A stretch of 64,000 nt of DNA from Sipunculus nudus (taxonomy: Eukaryota > Annelida > Sipuncula > Golfingiida > Sipunculidae). The stretch is from the NCBI GenBank assembly GCA_026874595.1, contig CM049313.1:22438008-22502007 (forward strand), read 5' to 3'. The notes beneath the pieces are model-generated. The model made no database searches. It saw nothing but the letters and a program-made list of their open reading frames with translations, and was not told where the DNA came from. Both the position numbers and the translations under genes were made by a program. The stretch's first letter is position 1; each line of letters begins with the position of its first letter. Below are positions 45,901-57,694 of the stretch, in pieces.

Positions 45901-47567
45901 TGTTTTACCCTTGTTATACCTCCGACAGGTAGCGAGAGGTATTATGTTTTACCCTTGTTATATCTCCGCCAGGTAGTGAGAGGTATTATGTTTTACCCTT
46001 GTTATACCTCCGATAGGTAGTGAGAGGCATTATGTTTTACCCTTGTTATACCTCCGATAGGTAGTGAGAGGCATTATGTTTTACCCTTGTTATACCTCCG
46101 ATAGTTAGTGAGAGGTATTATGTTTTACCCTTGTTATACCTCCGATAGGTAGTGAGAGGCATTATGTTTTACCCTTGTATACCTCCGATAGGTAGTGAGA
46201 GGCATTATGTTTTACCCTTGTTATACCTCCGATAGGTAGTGAGAGGCATTATGTTTTACCCTTGTTATACCTCCGCCAGGTAGTGAGAGGTATTATGTTT
46301 TACCCTTGTTATACCTCCGCCAGGTAGTGAGAGGTATTATGTTTTACCCTTGTTATACCTCCGCCAGGTAGTGAGAGGTATTATGTTTTTCCCTTGTTAT
46401 ACCTCCGCCAGGTAGTGAGAGGTATTATGTTTTTCCCTTGTTATACCTCCGACAGGTAGCGAGAGGTATTATGTTTTACCCTTGTTATACCTCCGACAGG
46501 TAGCGAGAGGTATTATGTTTTACCCTTGTTATACCTCCGACAGGTAGCGAGAGGTATTATGTTTTACCCTTGTTATACCTCCGATAGGTAGCGAGAGGTA
46601 TTATGTTTTACCCTTGTTATACCTCCGCTAGGTACCGAGAGGTATAATGTTTTACCCTTGTTATACCTCCGCCAGGTGGTGAGAGGTATTATGTTTTTCC
46701 CCTGTTATACCTCCGCTAGGTAGTGAGAGGTATTATGTTTTACCCTTGTTATACCTCCGATAGGTAGTGAGAGGCATTATGTTTTACCCTTGTTATACCT
46801 CCGATAGGAAGTGAGAGGCATTATGTTTTACCCTTGTTATGCCTCCGATAGGTAGTGAGAGGCATTATGTTTTACCCTTGTTATACCTCCGATAGGTAGT
46901 GAGAGGTATTATGTTTTTCCCTTGTTATACCTCCGCCAGGTAGTGAGAGGTATTATGTTTTTCCCTTGTTATACCTCCGATAGGTAGTGAGAGGCATTAT
47001 GTTTTACCCTTGTTATACCTCCGATAGGTAGTGAGAGGCATTATGTTTTACCCTTGTTATACCTCCGATAGGTAGTGAGAGGCATTATGTTTTACCCTTG
47101 TTATACCTCCGATAGGTAGTGAGATGCATTATGTTTTACCCTTGTTATACCTCCGATAGGTAGTGAGAGGCATTATGTTTTACCCTTGTTATACCTCCGA
47201 TAGGTAGTGAGAGGCATTATGTTTTACCCTTCTTATACCTCCGCCAGGTAGTGAGAGGTATTATGTTTTACCCTTGTTATACCTCCGCCAGGTAGTGAGA
47301 GGTATTATGTTTTACCCTTGTTATACCTCCGCCAGGTAGTGAGAGGTATTATGTTTTTCCCTTGTTATACCTCCGCCAGGTAGTGAGAGGTATTATGTTT
47401 TTCCCTTGTTATACCTCCGACAGGTAGCGAGAGGTATTATGTTTTACCCTTGTTATACCTCCGACAGATAGCGAGAGGTATTATGTTTTACTCTTGTTAT
47501 ACCTCCGACAGGTAGCGAGAGGTATTATGTTTTACCCTTGTTATACCTCCGATAGGTAGCGAGAGGA
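39987..47567. repeat. 44-bp satellite array, about 172 monomers, with higher-order structure
   Basis: Head-to-tail monomers of the form AGGTAGCGAGAGGTATTATG, TTTTACCCTTGTTATACCTC, CGCT cover about 7.58 kb with almost no length change (one monomer lacks two bases near 40116, one lacks a single T near 46178). Each monomer holds ATACCTCCGCT-AGGT-AGCG-A-GAGGTAT, able to fold into an about 11-bp hairpin with a single bulge. Variants mix CGCTAGG/CGCCAGG/CGATAGG/CGACAGG, TAGCG/TAGTG, GGTAT/GGCAT and TTTAC/TTTTC. Rare variants recur at exact block distances: 616 bp (14 monomers), 1936 bp (44 monomers) and about 2112-2156 bp (48-49 monomers). No open frame of note occurs on either strand. It could be a local tandem expansion or part of a chromosomal satellite (centromeric or subtelomeric); the window cannot tell. 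Confidence 0.98.
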
Positions 47568-48278
47568 AATATTATTTGTAAGCGATTGATGTTTTTTGAG
47601 TTCAAGCACTGATACACGCTTATATTACATTGTCTAACGTTAATATTTGGCAAAAGTCCTGCGTGCCCTCCTGATAATTTTACCGCCATATCTATTACTC
47701 TAGATTATGCTTTTTTTTTTTATCGTGTATATTCGATTTCCTAACAACTATTGTATAGAAAACAGTTGATTATGACAAAATTCTAGATAGGATGACACCC
47801 AAAAAGCCTTTATTTATTTTTTTGTTTTGGAGATAATCGTGTAAACAAAATACGTCTTTTTGTTCAGATCCTTTGGCTTTTTGGGACATCGTTATTTTTA
47901 TAGCAGCCAAAGACAAGGGCTATTCACTGGTTTTAGGGCTCCGCTTTTTCCACAACTCCCTAGTGATTCGGACTTAGGTATTTGAACCGTGACACGCACC
48001 ACAAAGTTTGACTGGGATCCTAGCGCAGGTGAAGATGTAGTCTCGGCCTACTTTTCTTATTTTATTTCTTTCTAAGCAACGTTGTGTTGAAAGTATGCTA
48101 TTCAATCCCAATAGGTTAAAAATATAAATTTTTCTGTTAAATTATCAAGAAACATTAATAGAAAAGGGACTGAAATGGATGGTATACACCAATCCTTTAT
48201 GTTTCACTTGGAATTTTTATGATAATAAACTATGTCTGTGGTTCTACATTCTTTCTTGTCAGCAAACGGATAACAATT
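47568..48278. other. Non-coding stretch right of the satellite
   Basis: AT-rich with T runs at 47711 and 47817. No feature recognised; the satellite stops sharply at GAGAGG/AAATATT. Confidence 0.45.
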
Positions 48279-48560
48279 AAGTTAGATACGCATGCATTTA
48301 CGTGTTATTGTGACGTTACGGTTAACCCCAACCCCCCCCAACCCCCCAATAAAATTAAGTTAGATACGTATGCATGTACGTGTAATTGTGACGTTATCGT
48401 TAACCCCTCCCCCCAATAAAATTAAGTTAGATACGCATGCATGTATGTGTGATTGTGACGTTAACGTTAATGCCCCCCCCCCCCCACAATTAAATTAAGT
48501 TAACTACGCATGCATGTATGTTTATATGTGACGTAAACGTTAGCCCATCCCCAACCCCCC
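48279..48560. repeat. Four-copy minisatellite with C-rich spacers
   Basis: Units start AAGTTAGATACGCATGCATG at 48279, 48356, 48423 and 48497 and contain TGACGTTAACGTTAA followed by variable C runs. Spacings of 77, 67 and 74 bp differ mainly by C-run length. GCATGCATG and AACGTT palindromes are inside each unit. Confidence 0.9.
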
Positions 48561-49303
48561 TCCCATTTTTCACGTTACACGAATTTCACGAAAGTGAATA
48601 CTACCTGCTCATTAACAGCCCTCACACCTCTTATTAACAAATTCATGAAGATTTGGGACGATAAACCAAACATTTAAATACAGGACCAGATTTTTTTTTT
48701 TACTAGTTGACCTGCGACCCTCAGCGCTTTAGTACCTAGCTCTGAGGCCTGATTCTACAGACTGACACAGATAAGTGTTCATGGACGAATAAATAGAAGT
48801 GTACTTATGTAATGGCAATAAACATCGTTGCTGTTAAATAGACGTTCTGTTTAAATTACGTATGGGCTTCGTTGGCATGTAAAATAAATGGTGTTTATAA
48901 CTCACGATCAACCCCCCCCCCCCCCCCCCCCGGCCGCTGGTAATCATGTGCCCTTCCCCTTAACCAGAGATGCTGGTTTATTATGGTCAGACTGCAGTAG
49001 TTAGATTTGCCTTCGCCCTAGTCTACACATAGTACCTATATGCCACTCCATTTAGTGTTTGACAGGCATTTTTACAAATATGTTGACTTTTCCTACACTT
49101 AATGTTGTACAAGAGTTTAAATGCAGTGGATAATATGTTTCTGTTGCAGACATCATTGCTGGTAAAATAGTAGGTTAGACATTAACATGTATCCGCGTAT
49201 GACTATATATAGTGTACAAGTGTCAGTTATAAAGATGATATAAACACATTTTAGTTCTGTGTATTACTCAGCATATATCTACATATATTTATATATATAC
49301 ATA

Positions 49304-49306
<3 letters not shown>
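48561..49306. other. Non-coding stretch with a 19-base C run
   Basis: The C run is at 48913-48931. CACGAATTTCACGAAAGTGA near 48578 resembles the motif at 34935. Nothing else recognised. Confidence 0.4.
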
Positions 49307-49344
<38 letters not shown>

Positions 49345-49360
49345 TAATAATAATTATAAT
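49307..49360. repeat. (TAA)n microsatellite and AT-rich tract
   Basis: About 12 TAA units followed by GATAATAATAATTATAATAG. A GATGATGATAATG-rich area extends to 49630. Confidence 0.9.
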
Positions 49361-50449
49361 AGTACCAATGCTGATGCTAAAGTTGATATGATAATAGCGA
49401 ATGTGATGACAATGTTAGAACCATGTGTTTGAACGGACAGTACTGATGTAAAAGTGAATGCTTTACTGGTGTTACTGGTGATGTTAATAACAATGATGAT
49501 GGTCTCAATTAGAGTGACCTTCCGTATATTATCTATTATGAAACATAATACTGACGATAAAGCAGATGACGATGATGTTTATAGTATTCGTGATAATGAT
49601 AATGGTGACTGAAAGATAATGATAATGAGGAGAGGTTTTATATATATATTACTAAAAGTATATATATATATATATATATATTAATATATGTATGATGCCT
49701 CAAATATCTAAAAATTTTGAATTAAATGTCAGACAACCGATGTTCAATCAATAAAAGACCAAAGATGGTAAACCCAAAATCGCATTTTTTTCTGATTACA
49801 GTCAATGACCCAGCAAAAATCGGAAGTTTGACGTCTATTTTCGGTAATGTTCAAACACCAAGCCCACGTTGCGTTGTTTCTTTTTTTCTCGTATAACAAC
49901 ATACGTAATATCCTCGCTGGCCGGGGACGAGCCACTCGCTAATCTTATCTCGGGCTGACAGCTTCCTTCAAGGAGAAGGCTACATCAGGTGTAAAGCCAT
50001 TTGTCACCCTTACCGTCACTGTACGGCCCCCTGTATGCCTGTATTTTTTTCCACAATCTCACGTTTTCCATACTGGGCAAGCGTTACTTGCAAACACAGA
50101 ATGGGCCTGTCTGATACTTAGAATACTGTCCTTTTGATGGATTCATTAAATATAACTGAATGGAGAATAATCATATTTGGCGAGCTTCAAATTTACTCGC
50201 TGGTTACACGTTTGCGTATTAATTATAACCACACCTTAAATTCTCGACTATTAGGCCTTGTGGCACCAGTGGTACCAACATTGATTATTATTGAAAATGA
50301 GTTATACTTAAATAGTACATACCTAATTGCATTGACAGTTGTGTCTTAACTATGAACAAGTTAATAAACTACACTTAAATTTACCACCAGTAACCAAATC
50401 GTATGTGTTCCCTTAACGACCCTCATATTTATGACCTACTTATGTATAT

Positions 50450-50880
50450 GAGAGAGAGAGAAAAAAAAGAGCGCGGGGGAAACATATAGGTAGACAAAAA
50501 GAAAGATAGATCCTAGACGAGCCTAGTAATGCAAAAAATGATAACAGTTATTCCTGAGAGAAAAAAAGAGACAGACAGGTAGAGGGAGACAGAACAGAGA
50601 GAGACCCCAGGCAAACATAGCAAATAAGAAATAGAAAAATGTTTGTTTCTGAGAGGGATAGGGACAGAGGCATATACTGAGAGATCCTAGAAATCCTAGT
50701 AGTGAAAAGTAGGTGTGTTCATGAGAAATATATATATAGCGAGAGAGAGATAGAGAGAAAGAGGGAGACAAAGAAAGAGAGAAAGACAGGGAGAGACAGA
50801 AAAACAGAGACAGAGAGAAAGAGAGAGAAAGAAAAAGAAAGAGAAAGAAAAAGAAAGAGAGGGAGGGAGGGTGTGTGTGT
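50450..50880. repeat. Purine-rich (GA/GAAA)n region
   Basis: Strong purine strand bias, with GAGAGAGAGA, GAAAGAAAAAGAAAGAG and GACAGACAGG runs, densest at 50738-50870. A loosely repeated phrase GATCCTAGA...CCTAGTA (50509-50527 and 50684-50702) suggests an older duplication. The bias produces the Glu/Arg/Lys-rich plus-strand frame at 50702-50989 and a Ser/Leu-rich minus-strand frame; neither is a credible gene. Confidence 0.85.
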
Positions 50881-52532
50881 GTACAATGTCGTTATATTAT
50901 TTGCAGGCGTTAAAGTGTGCATCATCCACAGAAGGGGTATTGAGTTACAAGACCGCCTATTGAGTAAATTAATCATTAATATGTGGTGAAAAGGACACAA
51001 CAGGTGTGGTGACATGAATTTGTTTTTATTATTAACCAAACACATGTATAATCCTACACAGTCTAACCTATAGGCTATACACCAACACCGACTGATAAAC
51101 CCAATCAAAATACGAGTTTATAAAAGATAAATGGCCTGGCGTGACAGGAAGTGTAAATTGTTTTGCAACTCATGATTTTATAACTCATACAGTATGAGTA
51201 ATCATCTTATGATTTTAGTCACACAGATGTCATCAAAATGTGTTAAGAGTTTCTATGATTTAAACTAACACTTGCTGTTTAGTAATTCTGCGGGGTCGTT
51301 GCATGACATGAAATGGTTTCGAAAGAATGTTTTTAAAAAATGACTCCGTTATCATCCTGTAACTTTCGCTGACGTTTGGTCATATCCCGCCTCTCGCTCA
51401 CACGCATGCCACCCTAACAAACACACATGCCCACCCAGGCTTTCACACAAACATGCATTAGTTTATGCGATATACTCTTATTATTGACCACCGATAAATT
51501 ATGTGAGTTACAAAATATGTATTATACCCCCCCCCCTCTTTTGATCTTCAAGGTCAAATGTGCTTAAATCTAGAATCATTGTTTAGAGATTGTGCAAATA
51601 TAAACCCCTAATGTTTTGGGATGTCCCAAGGGGGGGGGTACATATATCTGTTTTTTTGCGCTGCCATTCCAGTTTATATTGCATTTAGACTAAAGAGTTT
51701 CAGAATGTATATGGACTTTTCGGTGAATTTAAAATTTCATAACCGACGTTTCGTTTTGTCCTCATATCGCATACCTTTGTAAGTAAGAAATTCTTGTCGT
51801 AGAAGAAAACGAGCCAAAATATAATAAACAAACCCAGTTTCATGAGGTGGTATATCCAAAGGTAGGCTGGATAAGGTAAACTGCCTACACATAGGCAGGT
51901 TTGTAAACATCTATGCGGCTAACTATGCGTTGTAAATATTGTATTCAACCACTGGGCGCGTTCGCATGTACTAACAACTATATGAGTTCAGAAAAAAAAT
52001 GTGTATTGATCCAGATTTTCCTTGGTTGGTTTGTCTGTCAGTAACTCAACGCAAGAAGTTGTGAATCCCTGATGAATTTTTGTCGTTAACAAAATAAGAA
52101 CGATTCATTAACATACAAGGTTATCTGGTTCACCATAATAATTTTAATTCAAAGCTTATATACCATTGTAACATAAATGGATTCCTCTGCCCCAGTGTAG
52201 ACACCGCCCATTCATAGGTATTAGGGATAGTATTTGTTCTGCATATGTTTCGATGAAACCTGAAGCGTGATACTGCGTCAACACATTGAAATGTATTAAG
52301 TTTATTTTTGCAGAGGTTTGTAGGCTCCGACCACACAATCTATATTGTGAATGTGATTGTTCTTCGTATGGTTTACCTTCGAGTGAGCTAAATAAATGTC
52401 GTATTTTTTTGTAAGTAAGAACGCAAATATTAAGTTTAATCATATGTTCTTATCAGCGTGTAACACTCACTGAGATTGTTAATAAGCGACATTGGGTTTA
52501 CTAACACACACGCACAAACAAACGCACCGTCA
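50881..52532. other. Non-coding stretch, nothing recognised
   Basis: A C run at 51527-51535 and a G run at 51632-51640 flank TTCAAGGTCAAATGTGC. Otherwise ordinary AT-rich sequence. Confidence 0.4.
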
Positions 52533-52830
52533 GACTAGAAATTCTAAGGAATGCATACCTTCGCCATATGGTGGGGGCCATATTGTGGGACGCTCCGAAA
52601 ACGGTGTTTGCATTCACTTATTTGGTCAACATTCATAGGTTCCTTAATTCGTGCATAAATGATTGTACAGTTGTGAATATTCCTTAATGACGTTCCTGAA
52701 TCCGGATAATGTGCCGGATCCTAACAAATATCTAATTTATTTTTCATTTGCCCATTCCTAAAATTCTTCGGATTCTGATCATGATTGCAGTATGAGCAAT
52801 TACCAACACACACTCACATACAAAAGCAAT
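52533..52830 (-). repeat. Dispersed repeat family R1, copy 8 (one end truncated)
   Basis: Begins GACTAGAAATTCTAAGGAATGC (part of the hairpin deleted), then CCTTCGCCATATGGTGGGGG. It holds the family phrases in reverse, with GCCGGATCCTAACAAATATC. The CA-rich block (ACACACACTCACATACAAA) is reached but the CCCTCC...GGCAATT end is absent. Confidence 0.82.
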
Positions 52831-53286
52831 GTCAAATAATGTTTCCCACATGCATATTTTTACATGCACCGCATTTATTTATCTTCACTGTGATTATTCT
52901 CTGTCACAACCTAAGATCTCTAAAGGCAACTTCATTACAAAATCGGGACACTTAATCAATCCTAATTAAAAATTGAAAAAGAAGTACTAATTAATAAGAA
53001 AAACTATAAACTTAATTTATCACTTAATTCATTAACTTATAATGTTTAATTTTCACAAATTGAAATATCATCGTTAATTATCAATTTATCGTTTGCCGTT
53101 TTCTTCACAATATTACAGTGTCTATTGTTACGGAATCTAATATCAACAGATCACGTATGCGTGATGAACATAAATTTTGTCAAGGAGATAAAAAAAAATC
53201 AGATTCTGTAACATTAGGCAGCGTGAAATGTCTAGGGGAATGAATAAAGAAGTCAGTGTTTTTTTTTTGTTAACAAATAACTATAA

Positions 53287-53292
53287 TTTATT
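53287..53292 (-). promoter_or_regulatory. Polyadenylation signal of the solo LTR
   Basis: AATAAA on the minus strand, about 345 bp downstream of the LTR TATA box, in an AT-rich context. Expected position for the R/U5 end. Confidence 0.55.
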
Positions 53293-53629
53293 CTTAAAAC
53301 AACCCTAACATTACAATACAATTACAAAGTATAACAGCAGTATAACAACAAATCAATACAATCACACAGTAAAATAAGTGCACAGTACCTGGATACCACC
53401 ACTGTCACAGCGATAAGTTCTTTAAAATGTATAAGCCGGACGAACAGTTCACACAAATGCTCTCGGAGAATAACAGTCCAATGTAAAGCTCTTGTAACAA
53501 TCCCGAAAATATACTGAAGACCAAATAAGATCCGTAACAAACCAGAAGAAAATCTATAAAACCGACACACACGCTTCTGTGTCGGCTAGAATATTCTCTC
53601 ACCTCTCTCTCGGCTTCAAAACACAGCCC

Positions 53630-53638
53630 CTATTTATA
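53630..53638 (-). promoter_or_regulatory. TATA box of the solo LTR
   Basis: TATAAATAG on the minus strand, 252 bp inside the LTR start, followed by GGGGCTG. Typical core promoter placement for an LTR. Confidence 0.6.
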
Positions 53639-53894
53639 GCTTCTCATCTCAAGCCGAGAACTTTCTATTTCTCGAACAATCTAAAGAATCTAACATAATA
53701 GAAACGAATGCCGTGTCTCTACAGATCAGGGTTTACAGTGAGCTCCCGGCACGGCCAGGCGAGAAAGCCCTAGGCTAGCATGACAACGAGAGTTCAACCA
53801 GTACGGATTAAACTGAGAGTGCAACACCCGGCCAGGCGAGGCCGCTACAACACCAGTTACGCCCGTGTCACACAAAAGACATCTGTAACACTAT

Positions 53895-54715
53895 ACCTTG
53901 TGTCTATGGACAGAAGAGGCCAATACCCGGCTTCTCATTGTCAAACTGATGAATAATGGCGGTGACGACGTTATTGCCAATATAAATTGATAGAATTGAT
54001 TAATGCCTGACAGTGTAGGATTATTATCAAATGGAAAGAATATTTTAGTATAGGCAAACAAGTAGGATGTACAGACAGGGGCAATTTTGAAATTTCACGG
54101 CTACAGTTTAACCACCACAAACCTTCACTACTTATTGTCAGTGATGCCCATTAGGACCCTTGAATATCCATTATAGACGGTGCCACCAAACAGTTGTCAC
54201 GCAACTCCTCTACGGCCGCGCTCAGCCGGTTTTGGTCTTGGAGTATGGCTTATTATGGAAACAAAGCCTCGTGTATCCTAATGGAGCTTATTTTCCATAT
54301 TTTCAAAATAAATCCAGACGAATATGACATAATTTCCCGAATGACCTATCGCAGCGCAACCTATCAAAACTGCACCAGTGTATCCATCATGTGAACTTGT
54401 AGGGCCATCTGTCATATTTAAAATGAGACTGGACCTCACGACGAAATAATGAGGAAATAATATGAAAGTAATGGTAAAATTAGGCAAATTTTACTATTGA
54501 TAATGACTAGTTATAACAAGATAAACACGTGGTCCTCGAAGCTGTGGCCACATATAAAAGGTGAAACGTACAACGAACCTGAACCCCTAAGACCTAGTCT
54601 ATTAAGTGCTACTGAAATCGGAATTCACAAGTTTTAAACGCTAGATTTAGCTTTAAATTGATTGCCGAGAGCGGGGGCGGGGAGGTCATGCCCACCAACC
54701 GTCCCCAACTATATT
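53895..54715. other. Non-coding stretch, nothing recognised
   Basis: No gene or repeat end. A GC-richer patch is near 54210-54240. Confidence 0.4.
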
Positions 54716-54731
54716 CCTGGATCCGCCCCTG
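54716..54731 (-). mobile_element. hAT-like terminal fragment
   Basis: CCTGGATCCGCCCCTG; in reverse CAGGGGCGGATCCAGG, the hAT-style end also seen at 23646. The adjacent GTCCCCAACT...GCGGGGAGGTC area may be interior. No partner end found. Confidence 0.5.
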
Positions 54732-55337
54732 ACTTCAAGGTCCTACAATATATACACTGGCTTCCTTGCTTACTTTGCCTTTGCATTTTACCATTATCTC
54801 TTAGCATAAAAGTAAAATGTTTCAAGTATTATAAATATATATTTTGCAAAATACTTATACACAAGTCACTATACTCTCGCCATCAACATCCCGACGAAAG
54901 AAGCCCTGTCTAAATATAATCATAAGATAGATATTCATTCTCGAGGGAAAGAAGTATACTTCTTACTTGAATCCACGCATAGTTTCACTTTCACATGGTT
55001 CCTTTTGAAAGTGAAACCGGTTTCACAGTAGATGTAATACAGAGAAAAGCCTCATGAGAACAGAATGGGTACTCCAAACTTTAACTAAAATTTTCTAAAT
55101 ATAACATAGTCCAGGTATTATGCGTAGGGGTCACCTACGTGTGTCTTCGGTTGATATATTTCAAATTTGATATTGTCTTCGGATCAATTTAGAGGTGGTG
55201 ACCGTACTAGCCGTGACAACCCGACTCAGTAGGCAATGATTATTGGGCTGGAAAGCCTAGTTGAGTCGTGATACAAGCAATGTCGAGAGATTTTTTGTGT
55301 GTCATGTGTAATTTATCGGGGATGGAGCCAACATAAG

Positions 55338-55600
55338 TTCAAATCACCCCTGTGACTTGAAGAAAGGTCCTGCATGTTGTTGTTATGATATTGCGCGTGA
55401 AATAAAATCACCGATTGTGCTGTGGTCGCCATATTGGAATTCCGACAGGTCAGTTATTCGGTAGGTCTGGAGCCCTCATAGTTACCAATGATCCCTGTGA
55501 ATTTGAGAAAGATCAAGCATGTTGTTGTTAAGATATCGCGCGCGTCACTGACGGGAGGACGGGTGGTCGGAAGGACGGACAGTCGGACTGACACGGTGAT
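55338..55600. repeat. Dispersed repeat with 142-bp internal duplication and GGACGGACAG tail
   Basis: CCTGTGACTTGAAGAAAGGT + GCATGTTGTTGTTATGATAT (about 55349) is repeated as CCTGTGAATTTGAGAAAGAT + GCATGTTGTTGTTAAGATAT (about 55491). The tail reads GACGGGAGGACGGGTGG and GGACGGACAGTCGGACTGAC. Such GACGGACGG-tailed units are widespread in invertebrate genomes. Superfamily unknown to me. Confidence 0.6.
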
Positions 55601-55774
55601 CACTGTAATAAACTGGTAGCCAGAGATAATAAAACATATTATTATAGATGCATGTGTGCCCCTGAAGTACATGAGGCACAACCATTGGAAATTTGTTAAT
55701 CGCCAGTTATGCTTAATAAATTTGACAATTTGAAGTAAATATTTATATAAGAAAAATATACCCAAAAGTAACTG

Positions 55775-55802
55775 AAAAGTAATTGTTCAAACAATTACTT
55801 TT
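55775..55802. repeat. Perfect 12-bp inverted repeat and AATTACAATTACTT cluster
   Basis: AAAAGTAATTGT-TCAA-ACAATTACTTTT forms a perfect hairpin. Further GATTACAATTACAATTACTT words continue to 55910. This word cluster is typical of old DNA-transposon debris. Confidence 0.7.
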
Positions 55803-55919
55803 CAAAAGCAATCAATTACAATTAAAAATACTTTACAGGATTATAAAATGTTATCGATTACAATTACAATTACTTGAAAAGGTAATTTTAATTACAATTA
55901 CTTCAAATACAATTATACT

Positions 55920-57694
55920 TGGACCTAGCTCTGCTTCGCACTAACGCAGTGTGAACACGCGTTCAGTAGGATGCGTGTAGAATATGGTTTAAGGGCATGC
56001 GTAAGAGATGCAAACTAAAACAGTATTGGGTCCAATATTTGAAACGCGTCTATTTGTGGATGAGAAATGAGTCGAATGCTTTATTAGCTACTTTAATGAT
56101 TACGTGTTTTTCTGATGCAATGTGAACAGGAAGTGCATCGAATACAAAAAGCTGAATTCGATATTTTAAATTAGAAATCGTATTCGACAAGCGTGTAGTG
56201 TAAAACGGATTAAGTTGAACATATATCGATGAAGAACTGAGCAAATGTATTCTTATCACGTCACAGGAAAACTTAATGTTCTTACAAGTAGCACACAAAT
56301 AATAACTTGGATCAAATATTTTTCATTTGTTTTGTTTTTATATTTTGAGGTACCATTGAAAACTCTCTCACGTGCAATAATATTTAAAAAAACCTTGTTG
56401 ACATAACGAAATGTGGATATATATCTGCCTGTTTTTTATCAGTGCTTTTTGTCGATGTGTTGTGGGGCCCTACCCTTTGATCACATGACTGACATGAAAT
56501 ACACTGAAAACTCGACAATCACAATTACTCACATGCCTGCCGACGTTACTTCCATATACTTGTCACGAACACTACTTCGTGTAATAGATGTATGGGGTGT
56601 AAATTAGCTTCGTTGACTCAAATTTATACTTTTTCGTTATTCAGTCAAGCTTTTAATAAGTTTTGCTTTACCGATATCTCCATAAGGGTCTTCCAATAAA
56701 AAGTAAATTAGTTTCAGAACGACCTTTAAAATATCAGTCTTCAGTTATCTTTAAAAAACACTGATATTAACAATTTTGTCTAAGAAATTTGTAAAGCATG
56801 TATACGCGTAGGCCTCAAGAAAATCTGCTACTTCTTAAATGAATTTTAAACATGAGAAAGTCAAATTCACTGTACTGAGGATTTTAAGATGACGTTTGTC
56901 TTTAAAAGTCCTGAATTAATTTTAACCCCCCTTCATAACCGGTCATAGTACATAATCAGAAACTAGTAGATAATGAAAATATATTTGATTTACAAACACG
57001 TGAATACTCCACAATCGGTAGCTCATTCCCGTACTAAATACAAACAGAAATACATATATCTGATCCCACCCCGCAAATAGCCTCATAACATGACAATTTA
57101 GAAAAGACAATCGGTGCATGACGCCTGTAATGATAACAATGATTTTTTTATGGATTTACAAACCCAAATATAGAAAAAAAAATTTTGATAAAAGGTCACC
57201 CAAAAAGGCAGTCTTTCACTCTCAACTATCAGATAAGTGCGGATGGTGTTTCTAATTACGGGAAATCACATGACCTTTCAGCAGAATTCCATTATCGCGC
57301 TGGAACGAGGTCAAATAGCGGAGGTACAATTGAAAGATGTATTGTTCAGCATGGGATATATGTATTTTAACTGCAACGAACAAAATTTTGTTTACATTTT
57401 GAATTTTCAAGTTTTTTTTCTGTATTTGCATTAAAAAGGTACATGCATTAAAATAGTTTAAAATAAAAAAAAAATATTAAGATTTTTTATATATCTAATA
57501 TTTTTCTATTAATGATATTGTATATTAACATATGCAGTTTAGGTAAATGATTACTGAAATATGTTTCACGGGTTTTTAGAATTTGGTGTATTTTAAAATA
57601 TTCTATAAATTAATTCTTTTTTTTATTTGTTTGTGGGTTTCATTTCCTGTTCTCCTGAACAGTTAGCGAGTGTCAGGTTGTGTGGTTGACCACG
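55920..57694. other. Non-coding stretch, nothing recognised
   Basis: AT-rich; open frames of at most 82 codons without motifs. Confidence 0.4.

Larger units (their letters stand above)
53126..53890 (-). mobile_element. Solo LTR of a retrotransposon
   Basis: A 765-bp segment read on the minus strand starts TGTTACAGATGTC and ends ATTCCGTAACA, giving TG...CA with a TGTTAC/GTAACA terminal inversion. It is flanked by a 4-bp direct repeat CTAT (53122-53125 and 53891-53894), the mark of integrase-mediated insertion. A TATAAATAG box (plus-strand 53631-53638 region) and a polyadenylation signal AATAAA (plus-strand TTTATT at 53287-53292) sit in the U3-R-U5 order expected. CGGCCAGGCGAG occurs twice in the U3 part. 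There is no primer site, gag or pol beside it, so this is a recombined solo LTR, most likely Ty3/gypsy- or BEL-type; which one is not decidable. Confidence 0.82.

Noticed and set aside
39987-47567. CRISPR-like array (regular repeats with short variable segments)
   Set aside because: The 44-bp units are contiguous, with no unique spacers. Variation is at a few fixed positions and the context is eukaryotic.
39987-47567. Telomere-derived array (TTTTACCC words)
   Set aside because: The monomer is 44 bp with only one CCC word per unit; no TTAGGG-type short tandem repeat is present.
50702-51108. Glu/Arg/Lys-rich frame (plus) and Ser/Leu-rich frame (minus)
   Set aside because: Translations of the (GA)n region, with no initiation or domain evidence.
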